Positions 26,049 to 37,400 of a DNA stretch of 64,000 nucleotides are shown piece after piece. Each line of letters begins with the position of its first letter. Within the stretch, counting starts at the first letter, position 1. The stretch covers positions 62,001 to 126,000 of the forward strand of contig OENT01000374.1 in assembly GCA_900239685.1 (NCBI GenBank), read 5' to 3'. The translations under genes were made by a program, and so were the position numbers. Source of the DNA: Rotaria macrura. Its lineage: Eukaryota; Rotifera; Eurotatoria; Philodinida; Philodinidae. The notes under the pieces are model-generated. The model ran no database searches, had not been told where the DNA came from, and was given only the letters and a program-made list of their open reading frames with translations.

Positions 26049-26604
26049 ATCAGTTGAAAAGATGAAAAGATCAGTAAAATAATATATAAATTATCAGTTC
26101 AAATAGAATGATCAGTATTTAGATTACCAGTAAGTAATATGAAAGTGATCAGTTTATTAAATAGAGTACCAGAAATGATATCAACTTTTTATTAGTAAAA
26201 AAAGAAATTTGATAGCTGAAAAAAGAAAATTCGATCAGTAAAAACAGAAAATTTGACAGGTATGAAGCAACTCTTTGTTCATCCATCTGTTTTCTGTATT
26301 ATTAGGGTTAAGTTTAAACGAAATGTAGAAGAAACTATATTTTTCTAGTCAGTCGTTTATATAGCGAACTAGGGAAAGAAAGAAAGAAAACAAAGCACAC
26401 GTGAATTACACTGTAGTCTCTTTTGATTTTTCCACTGATGGTTTGGTATAACTTACTGATAAAATGCTTTCTGTTGATCATATAATTTATTAAAGAGTAT
26501 TTTTATTTAATGACTGATCTTCTAAATAGTTTACTGATCATTCATTCAATCAACTGATTTTATAATTTTTTATCGTACTGATCGTTTCATCTATTTTACT
26601 GATC
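26049..26604. mobile_element. inverted-arm element with repeated GATCAGT boxes
   Basis: The left arm (about 26049-26240) has GATCAGT or close variants at least six times in one orientation; the right arm (about 26425-26604) has ACTGATC repeatedly in the opposite orientation. The arms align over long stretches, e.g. GATGAAAAGATCAGTA against the reverse complement of TACTGATCGTTTCATC. The core of about 180 bp is non-coding. This fits a non-autonomous DNA transposon with subterminal transposase-binding repeats. Confidence 0.65.
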
Positions 26605-27050
26605 GATTAAATCCATACCGGTTTTATTCAACGTATGAACGGATGTTGTGATATCAGCGATCGTAATATAAGAGGACCGGTCGTTCTTTTAGTGACTCGC
26701 TATTTTCCCTAACATTATTTTCAGGATAAAGCTCTTTACAAACACAAGATTCCAACAAGGACTCAAAAGTTTATGAAATGACTTTGTCAACAATCCACAT
26801 CAGGGAGCTGGAGGTATGTTTTTTGGACCCGGGCCCGTCAGAAACTAAATTTCTGAACCCGAATCCGACCCGAACTATTTTTCCACCAACTTATGGCACC
26901 CTCTTCCTACATGAACAGATAAAGGTACAAGGTTTTGGCTGTTCATTGGCCACTTGAAAAAAGTCAAAATACAATTGTTCCTTGTTGCTCCTTTTGTCAC
27001 TACTGGTTCATCGTTAAATCGAAATTTTTGCGATTATTGAAAAGCGCACT

Positions 27051-27508
27051 ATGTTAACGAAAAACAAAATTGAACAATTAATTGATGAACAAGATTCGTC
27101 GTTGAGAATCGTCAAATCAACAGTGACACCAAAATCTTCAGTTGTATGGAATAGTTTTAGTTGTATTTATGTTAACGATATCAAACAGGAGAATGTTATT
27201 TGCAATAAATGTGAAGATTTACTTATTTATAAACCATTTCCTGGTACTAATTCCTTATCTAGACATATTCTTAGCTGTCAAAAGATCAAAGCGACAGTTT
27301 CTCATAATCAGACAAGTACCAATCAATTTTATGCATCGTCAAAAAATGAACCTGCTATTCCAGATTGAATAAGATAGGAAATCAAAGTTGCTTATGCTGA
27401 ATTTGAAGCGCTTAATTGTCGATTATTTGAAACAATTCATGGAAGTGGTTTAAAAAATCTAGCACAAAAATATTTGATGCTTACAAATACTGACCTATAT
27501 CTAAATTA
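27051..27508 (+). pseudogene. hAT transposase N-terminus with BED zinc finger
   Basis: The frame from ATG 27051 encodes a BED finger: VWNSFSCIYV, then CNKCEDLL (Cys-x2-Cys), then SRHILSC (His-x3-Cys). After a stop near 27366 the same frame continues with YAEFEALNCRLFETI and GSGLKNLAQKYL, the conserved segment after the finger in hAT transposases. The RNase-H catalytic core and the dimerisation domain are missing, so the copy is dead. Confidence 0.72.
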
Positions 27509-27566
27509 GGGAGCTGTGGATCCTTCCAGACCCGAGCCCTGACCTGGAAGGACCCACAGCTCCCTA
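27507..27566. repeat. 60-bp palindrome at the hAT right end
   Basis: TAGGGAGCTGTGGATCCTTC (27507-27526) pairs with GAAGGACCCACAGCTCCCTA (27547-27566), with a CC(A/T)G..GACCTGG centre. Both arms equal the hAT terminus, so two ends are joined head to head with almost no spacer. Confidence 0.8.
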
Positions 27567-27574
27567 ATCCCCAT

Positions 27575-30500
27575 CCATTCACTACTATCAATTAACGTTA
27601 TTGACATTTTTCCTTTTCTTTTCGTAAATGCATTCGATTTGGTAGTGTGGTTGATGGATCACTTTTTTCTGTCCAAGTTCAAGTAAATCTGGATTTCTTG
27701 AATAAATGACTTAACATCAATGTGCTATAAATCGGAAAAACAAAATAATTCATAATCTCTTTTAGAATTTAATCTACAACCTACAAGAAAATAAGAACAA
27801 TCGCATTAATTGAATGATTTCTGTTTTGCTTTCCAATTTTCAAGGTAATTTAGCTGCTAGAAGAAAATTATTATAAGCTAATTTTTGATGGCATAAGCGT
27901 CGATTTAGAGTTTTATTTTATTTATAGAAATCATCTAGACTTGAATATATTAAATGTCTAATCAATAAATTCTCCTCAATCATCAAAAGATGTTAAAACT
28001 GTGGATACAACATTTATATCATGAACGGCATTAAATATTTTCTTATAAATTAATATTACTGATGACTTTCGCTAAATCTATTTATTGAAATTCCTTTTTG
28101 AGAAAAAACAGCAATTAAAATATTAAAGTACAATAGGATTATGATAGTGTAAGTTCACTTGATGTGTAATGAAGATAAAAACTGATTTTCAACAATAATT
28201 TGTGAAATTTTACCAAAGATTTCAGTATAACAATATTTATCATATGGAACTAATACGTTCATCGATTAGAAATTTAGAAAGTAATTGATTTCACATTCAG
28301 ATTACTACAGATGATGATGATGATGAAATAGAAAGAATTGCATGCAATATGCAGGATTTCTATTTGATTGATTTCAATCCACACAAACTATTCTATTTAA
28401 CTGATTTGCAAATGAATTCATTCTTATTTTAAAAAAAATAATTGAGTTCTATGAATGCGAAGAAGATCATCGAGATGTTCAATTTCGTATTAACAATTAT
28501 CATATGCATCGATATTATTCCTTTCGATAATTTTGTTTTCATAAGATTGAAAGACTTTCGAAAATCCGAGATGTTTGTTTACAATCTTCTTGTTGAATTT
28601 ATAAATCTATTTGTCTAATAATTGAATATTGTCTTGATAGAATAGTATACTTTAATACAGATAATTTATATTTATCGATCTATTTTGTACCGTAAATCAG
28701 ATAGATCCGATTTTTCATTAGAACGTTTTTATATACATTGAATTAAGTTTTTTGCATGCATTAAAATATGAGATTTTGGTTTAAATTTTAGGACGTGACA
28801 TGCTTTTGATATTGTATCATTCATTTTAAAATGGTTTTGAGACATATGAGCAAAAACTGATTTTCCAAGAATAAACTCGCAGTGCCTAGCTTGATGAAAT
28901 TTTTGATGCAGTATTAAATATTGAGCGGTCTTTATCTTTATACTACTACATAAAAAGAATTCTAAATAATGAAGAAAATATTCTCAAAACAGCAATTCGA
29001 GTCTGATTGTTTGTATGAAATATACTTTTTTTTTCTAGACGATTTGAAGAAACGTAAGAGATTCTAATCTTGGCACTCTGTTTACATCGCTTTTGTCTTA
29101 GCAGTGCACCTTTGTGCAATATGCGCAAAGCAAATATAGTTGCTCTCAGTTCGACTCCAGTCTCTATATCTCTACTCACAAGTTTTAATACAGATAAGGA
29201 ATTACAGTGAATATAGATACTCATTTTTCAATAGTGGGACACCTGTTAATAAACGAAAGATTCCCGTCTATGCTTAAAAAAGAGTATTATCTTGATCACA
29301 ATATCAGAGTAAGATTCCATTAGGTCTCGAAACGATAATTTGACCAGTGTACGTTAAGGATTTCTTGAAATGCTTCCCATTAGACGAATATGTAATACTA
29401 TACTCAAAGTTTATTTCAAGAGAACATATAATGAACACTTGATTTTTCCTACTGTGTCTGAAAAATGACACCAAAACTATACCAATATCAATTCACAAAT
29501 ACTAAGAGTTTAGTTTTGGTGCACGTCTAAGAACGCAAGACGAGGCACAACTTATAAAAGAATTACAGAGTAGTTTACAGGTTACAAAAATGTCACACTC
29601 TCCAGATTTCGAAACTACATACAATGGATGGAAAATGTTAGCAAAACATTAATATTCTAGGGATAATTTTTTGAAGAAAAAAATTTAACAAATTTTATAA
29701 GATAACAAAGAAGCTCGATAATAGTGCTCTCGTTTACCCTGCACTTTTAAACAATAATTTCACAAATTTTCAATAATCATTTCATTGAACTTATTTTATA
29801 TATTTTCTTTTTCTTTTATGTTTAAATCATTTTGAAATAATGCAAAGCATTATGACTAAGTACATTGTATCAGAGGGAGAGAAATCCGACAAAGGCTGAC
29901 AGATTTTTTTCTGAAGTTTTTGGTCATTAATGGATAATACAGGTTTTCGAAGACACGATTCCGGTTTTTGGAAAGTTTAATTGGAGCGAGTTTGATCTGG
30001 GTAGAATTGATATGATATTTTCGTACAGAACTCAATGCTTATGACACGATTATCGTAAACATGCAGGTTTACGATGTGTGTATCTGTTATGAATAGTTTC
30101 AGAAATAAAAATCCTTTCTCCTCCATACTCTTAGTTTTTTCTTTATTTTCTAATAAGAATAAAATTTATGTTTACAACATTAAAACATAGAAATATTTTA
30201 CTTTTCTCTCCGATGATGAAAATTTCTGTACCTCTATTATTTCATAATTAAAATAAAATGCTCAAGTAATCATTTCAGTGTTCATTTTTTCTAAGATGAC
30301 GTAATTACTTTAAAATTTTATGCGTATAGCTACACTAAATGGTACAACATCATGATACTAACCAGATGATGAGCTTATAGCAAAAATACATATGAAGTAC
30401 AAAGTATTTAGTTTCAAGCATCTATGTATGATTGCATTGACTCTTTTCTATTTAAAGCGCGTAGCAAGTTCTCTTCCAATAAACATCTGCTCAAACGCAA

Positions 30501-31479
30501 TTCACTTAATTATGCATGTTTGATTTGCAAGACTCGAATAAACTTAAAATTTCCTTTCTTCTTGATGAAAAAAGAACATCAAGTAAGTTCTGTTGTGGAC
30601 CAATCATTTATACTGACATTTTTGTATTTGTTTCCTAGTATATTATTAAATTTCGACACTGGCCAATTTTTATATCATAACCACAAGACATATCTCTTTA
30701 GGATTCAATTTAAATCAATAGTTATTTGTTTGCTTGACCAGTGATCTCTGGAATTCACATCATATTTTAATAAGATTCCCTTTTCCTGTTGTCTCATGTA
30801 TTTCTAGATTTTTTTATTTGTTGGCAAGAAAATTTCAATAACTCTGAATATTTATAACCAACATTCCAGATTAATCTATATTTTAGAGATAAAAAACAAT
30901 ACAAATTCTAGTACATTTTGCTTAAAAAACATAAAATAAAATAATTAACTGCTATTACAAATATTCACAGGCAAGAATTAGTACGCATCAAATTAATTGT
31001 TGACGTTACTTAACTAACCATTTCTAAACTTTAATTATGAATTATTACCTTATTTTCAAGCTAATGCTGCAAATATTCTTTATCATTCACAGATAAAAGA
31101 ATGAATTAGTTTGTAAAACGCTTCAAATAGCTGCATCTTACAACCCGATTCACAAGAAATTGCCTAAGAAAAACAATACTGTTATGCTTCGCCTCATAAA
31201 AATATTAGTATAGGGGAAAATATCATCAATCGTGAATCTCTCTTTCAAATGCATCAACACAAGCTCAAAACAATAAGAATAATTTTTGAGAAAGCCGTAG
31301 CAATCGTAATTTAGTTTTCTATACAATCCAACGAAGCAGCGACATTTCCACTCCGGCAGCTTTTTTTCTAGATGCAACCAAGGGAAAACATCGCAGAGAA
31401 AAATTATTTGAAACACACGCAACATCTTCTTTTGTCGATGCTTCATTTTTCAAAACTAAACTGCTAATCAAACATTAAA
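27575..31479. other. gene-poor stretch with faint coding remnants
   Basis: Faint broken frames: minus strand about 27600-27990 (for example NKTLNRRLCHQKLAYNNF, interrupted by stops) and plus strand about 28285-28530 (IACNMQDFYLIDFNPHKLFY, then EEDHRDVQFRINNYHMHRYY). They look like old pseudogene pieces of unknown kind. Nothing is recognised from 28600 to 31479. Confidence 0.4.
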
Positions 31480-34400
31480 ATGGCTTGCGTTCGAATATTG
31501 AAAGGTCTATTGCTAAAGCTTCGCAATGAGTTGATGAATTTAAATTTATATGAAGAAGAGGACTCCTCTGATACGGCAACACAACCAAATCCACGGACAC
31601 TGCGGATACAGATTTGGTCGACACGGCTATTCCTAGTCACTCTGCTTGTTAGCACCATAGTATTACTGGGTATTTCAGCAACAAGAAAGCATTTAGTTAC
31701 TGTAACAATCAAGTATCCAACTGTTGAAGTCTACAATGAACTGCACACACGATTGGGAGATCAACTGAGCTGTCCATGCTCTCGTATCAATTCTATGTTA
31801 GGAAGCTATGTCAATGTTACAATCAAGTTTCATCAAATATGCTCAAGCTATTTTATTACTCAATCATGGATCGATCGTTCTTATCAAGCTAGCATTTCTG
31901 CTGTTTTTCCAGCGGATGTGCGAATGATCATCGGAGCACATGCTCAACTATTACGATCGATGTGTACTCTGAGTCAATCCGGTGTAGAAGATGTAATTCT
32001 GGAACTTGCTACGACTTCGCTCATCAACACTGAAAGTGTCCCCTTATCTTTCTTATCTAGCGAAGTCTACACCCAAGTTAGTCAAAATCTTTTAACAATG
32101 GCTAGCTCATTAAATCTACAACTTAGTACGATGCGAACTGTGAACAAAAATAATCAAGTCATCTCTGGCCTACGTACTAACTCCAAAGTAACGCTACCAA
32201 TCGTTGGTGTATTTCCATACGCACTACTCAATGTACGCATTCCGACCTATCGTTTCGTCTTGTTGCACCTGCCTGACTGTTCGTGTTTAACACTAGAAAG
32301 TTGTAGCTTCCCAAGTGCAATCTATACGAACCCAAAATTTGTAAATGAATCATGGAAAAACGCAGAATTGCTTGACTATTATATCACTGTAGATACTTCG
32401 TCATTTTTCGTGCCTGGAATAAAAGCAGCTTGTAAGTGACTAGATCTTTCTTGATGAGATCGAAGATGTGTTTCTTCTTTTTCAGGTTTGCCATTTGATG
32501 GATTTCTAGCTTCGTCACTTGAGTGCTATTACAATTCGTCATGTATCAATTTGATTGTTCCTTCGGCTAACGATGTCCAAAACCTAGATATCAATCAGGA
32601 AACTCGTTTCAATGTTACAGAAACTATCATGCAATCTCTGGTGGACGCTTTATTCATAGAGAGTTGGCAAACTACCATAGATTACGGACGATTCTTCACT
32701 GAATGCGCTCCATTAGCTTGTTCGTACACAGTTGTACAACTAAGTGCAGTTCTCACTATTATAATGGATGTTCTGGCTCTAATTGGTGGATTGAACACAA
32801 TCTTACGGTTTCTATGCCCACACCTAGTCAGAGGATTCATTGAACTGACCAAGAAAAAGCCGCCCTCTAAACCAACTCATTCAGGTAAAACACTAGCGTG
32901 CTCCCGAAGCTTCATATACACACAGTCACTTACATTCTAATATAGGAGCACTTGATTTACCCGACGTACGAATATTATTAACATCGCTCAAACAGAAATT
33001 GTTGACCCTGAATCTATTCAAAACAAATACGCAAAATCCTGATATCATACAACATCAACTATGGGATACTCGAGGCTACTTACTAACGTTTTTTACTACA
33101 ATGATTACTTTGAGTGTGTACACATTTGTCATCCAACGATCGACTATAGTTACTGTCCAACGGCCTACCCAAAAAGATTACGAGAGTTTACTAACATCAT
33201 ACCCAGACACGCTTCAATGTGATTGTAAACACATTATCATCCCATACGGATCTTTGGTTTCAATCGATGCAGTGTTTCATGAAATTTGTTCGAGTGATTT
33301 TGTACAATCAAATTTCTCATCTCAGTTCAGTTCAATCAATATGACAGTCGATACTACTGATTTCGTAATGCAAGCATCAGGCTATTTCGAAATGTTTCAA
33401 TCACTTTGTGATCATGCCAAATCGACGATCGCTAATGGCTATCAGCGTTTCCAAGCGATACAGTATGTCAATCAACGTCTGTTGCCTCCAACAACCTATC
33501 TGGAACAGATGACCACCTACACAAACGGATTTACGAATAAGACAAAGAGTGATTACATACGATCGCTTAGCTTCACCCAGGAGATGTCACGAGCTAACAA
33601 TTTCATGACGAGCCTTGGGTTCAATAGCAGATCGTATATCGATCCACAATGGCTCATTCAATCAAAAACAGCAATTATACAAGGATGTTCATGTGCATTG
33701 TCGAGCACCTGCCAAACGCCTGGTCAATTCATTGCGATTTCAGAGGACCTGCAAGCCAAGGTAGTGGTATGGGCAATACCAGGCGTCGTGCAGGCTTGCT
33801 TTGCACTAGAGTCAGTCATGCTTTCGACACTCGAATGCTGGTACGATCAGGATTGCTTGGATATGTTCTCTGGCTACGTTTCAGGAAGATTGCAAACGCC
33901 ATTCGTCTATCCAGAGCAACTTAATTTGACAACGACTCGTTATGAGGTAAATACAACATTCGGTAATATTGTGAACGAGTTGCTGCTCGAAGAATGGTTA
34001 ATAAGTATGAATTTTACATCATTCTTTATGGAATGCGATCCACAAACTTGTAACTATACGGAAACAAACCGTGATGACCTTGTCACAGTCATCAAATCTG
34101 TCGCTGGAGCTTTCAGTGGTCTTAACAAAGTTCTGCGTATTTTTATTCCACTTGCAATGTCTATTTTGCTTGGTATCTACTATAATTTGATAAACAGATC
34201 AAACAAGAACATCGGTAAGTACCACCTTACATTATGCTCTGTGGTCGTATTGTTAGAATTATTCTCGGATTATTAGAGGCAGAGAACCCGATGTTGTTAT
34301 CTTATCGTCAGAAACAGCGTAGTTGTAAATAAAAAATGCCAGAGTATCCAGGCTGACAAAACCTTTGAGAAAACGCGTTAAGGTTTTGAAATAAAGCCGT

Positions 34401-37400
34401 TTTAACGCAAGATTGTCGTGAAATCAGTGTTTATACGAAATCGGAAACAAATCAAAGCACAGTTCCCAATCTTGATCTTGCGGAAAAGTGCATGTTTTCA
34501 GAAATTTATCCATTTTTCTGTTACTGCTTCTATTGATTTCATGGGTTAAAATGCATTCACAAGATTTATGACATTTTTAGCCAGTAAGATGTTAAAGACA
34601 GCTGAACTGTATTTTCTCTTGTGATACTGATTTACGGCGTTCCATAGTAACTCTCATTAGCCTACTTATTAATCAGAGTGAGACATTTATACATTAATGT
34701 ATGATCTCGCCCATGTCACTCGAACCGATCGAAAACCGTCGATTCGAGTGACATAGGCGTGAACCTTAAAATATAGATTGCAGATCCCAAGGCAGCACAT
34801 CTTTAATATGTGCCCAGAGTGTACCTAGATGCTCATACTTGAACTGATTTCTAAACACATGGGAGTTATTATTTTTAAATTTTAACAAAGAAAATAATAC
34901 AGTAAAAGGGTTACTAAAAACTCAAAAAACTTTTGATTTGGAATGAGAACAAGTGACTAGTACACTTTATCGTACAATAATTGAATTAGAAAAATTGTCA
35001 AAATAAAATGGAACAAATTTAGTCTGCTTGATTAGAGTATTCAACAGTCAACTATAGAGTAAGGTGCAAAAGTCCTTGTCATTCTTTTGATGTAGTTTTA
35101 TAAAGTCATACCTCTGGAGCAGAGCTCTGAATTGGACTGGATGAGAAAAGAAATTTGTCCCATGGGACAAACCCTGGGTTTTAAAAAACATCCCATCGCA
35201 TCTCATCCTATATGCCGTTGAATTGGATTTTCACACTATATCAAATTCTATTGCTTATCAATTGTATTTTGCAAAATTCTCGTATTGATGAAAACTTTCT
35301 TTGATCTTTTCATTCTTCAAATACAGTCTATTTCAATGAATCGAACAAAAATAAGCTTAATTTTCTTATATCCACGACAATAATAGAAAAAGTAATTAAC
35401 ACAGCAATAATGTTTTAGAACCACATTATTCTTAAAAGAAAAACGACTGATTTTTACTACACATCTTGTCTTTCTGATTCATTGCAAGATTCAAAGACAT
35501 TTGAAATCGCAATCCTTCGTCAAGAAACTGCTCTGAAGCTACATGATTACACGGTGAGGCTGAGCGCAGAAAAGAAAATTGTATTTTCTTTATAAGATTC
35601 AGAGGTATATTCAGATTCCCAACAAAGGAAATTATCGAGAAAATCGCAAAATTTCCGTCGACGCAATAAATACACAGTAGTTAAACCGAAGTTTTTAGAG
35701 ATATTGCAAATTTCAGAAATTTCGGATATTAGATAATTTCTGGAAGAACCAAAAAATTCAGAACCCAAACGCTGGGCATTTCCGAAACTTCAAAAATTTT
35801 CTTTTTTTGAAAGTCTAAACATTGCTGGAGATTCATGTGAATTTTATCACAAAGGATTCATGATGATGATCCAGGAATGGATACGTGATCTAAGAACAAC
35901 CCTCAATAGAAAACAAGAACGAAAAATAAAATTGATTCTAGTCAATGTCAACGAAAGTCATTTTTTATACAAAAGTATAAAAATAGAAAAATCCATAGAA
36001 TATCCCATGGGACGAATCTTTCATCCCATCCTATTCGGAGCTCTGCTCTGGAGTTCTTTTAGAGATTTATCCACAATTTGCTATAGATGATGAAGAAGGA
36101 TTTACATAAGTTTGTGTTTGCCACAAGCTTTCTTAAAGATGCTTAGATTGCGAGAGAGTGTATTGATACTATAGAGTTCTACTTCCATGAAAACCAAACA
36201 ATCATATCTTCTACTCTGTTGTCACAATAGTCATCGATTTCTTCAAATTATTTCTTCATGGGTGAACATCTTGATCGGAACAATGTAATAGACTGATATT
36301 AAGATTGAAGAGTAATATATATCTAGAGCCAAACGTCATCGGACCGAATGTCGTAGCATAGCTATACTCAAAACGGCAACATAATTCATCGGTGAACTCA
36401 ACACTAGGATGAGATAGTAGTGATAGAACCGAATGCTGGATTTCGTCAGAACTGATATTTGCATCTGCCATGCTGTATACCAAACTGGAAAATCTCAAGA
36501 ATTGACCACTGAAATACTTTGCTCTATGCAAAGATGATCTTCATGCAGAAGCACAAAGATGCAGGTACACAATGTGTGATGCAACAAAATAGTGAGGAAC
36601 GCACTTGAGCAACATCCATCGACTAATCTTTCTATGAATTATTAGGAAGCAGTACTGATACATGATCGAAGAATACAAGCGCCAAGGTTTAGTGAATCAG
36701 AATCAGAAAAGCAGGCGGTAAAAGTTATTTATGACACTTGTGTTATGATGCTCAGTAGCAAAGATTCTTGCATAATTATAATGGGTGGTTTTTGCTACAC
36801 AATAAAAATCATCTTCTTTGCAATGCTAAGCGAAGAAAAATTCAACACTGAGAATTACAGAAAAATAATCATCGTAGACGTAGATGCAGAACACCTGAAA
36901 ATGTCTGAACTGATGGATAATGTCGAACATTCTCGACGTGAATCAAATGGAGAATGTGTAGTTCATTAGAAAACGTTATATCAATAAGTGGAAACTATAA
37001 AGTATCTATCAATTTTGGAGGTTTGAAAACGAAGAAAATAGACAGGAATACTCTACATACATTGGTTCAATCGATGAAAGGATGAAGTTTAGATTTGAGC
37101 AACTTGAAGAGAGAAAGGATCGACTATCAGTTGTAGTACTCTTCATTCTTGCTCAGCTAGCTATGTATCTAAGTTATTCGTTATTCGTAAAACAGTATCA
37201 AATTATTTCTTCAAGAAAAGAAGTGTATCAGGATTAATCCCCAGTGAATTCCCCACTATAATTGACGACTTCCCTGGTCCTAGTTAAAAATAATTGAAAA
37301 AATCGTCACAATAACTTCACTCTGCAGTAGGTATAAGTAGAGTTTCAGTTATGTCAATCTATAGTCAATACATCTGATCCTATAACAATATCAATTGAGA

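Larger units (their letters stand above)
26801..27566 (+). mobile_element. hAT-type transposon relic, internally deleted
   Basis: It starts CAGGGAGCTG (26801) and ends CAGCTCCCTA (27566), flanked by ATCCACAT (26793-26800) and ATCCCCAT (27567-27574), an 8-bp target-site duplication matching at 7 positions as expected for hAT. The left end has the GACCCGGGCCCG type of GC-rich subterminal sequence. Confidence 0.75.

Noticed and set aside
28946-29224. 92-codon minus-strand frame
   Set aside because: No protein character beyond length and no neighbouring exons.
30424-30744. 106-codon plus-strand frame
   Set aside because: No recognisable motif or splice context; composition like translated AT-rich DNA.
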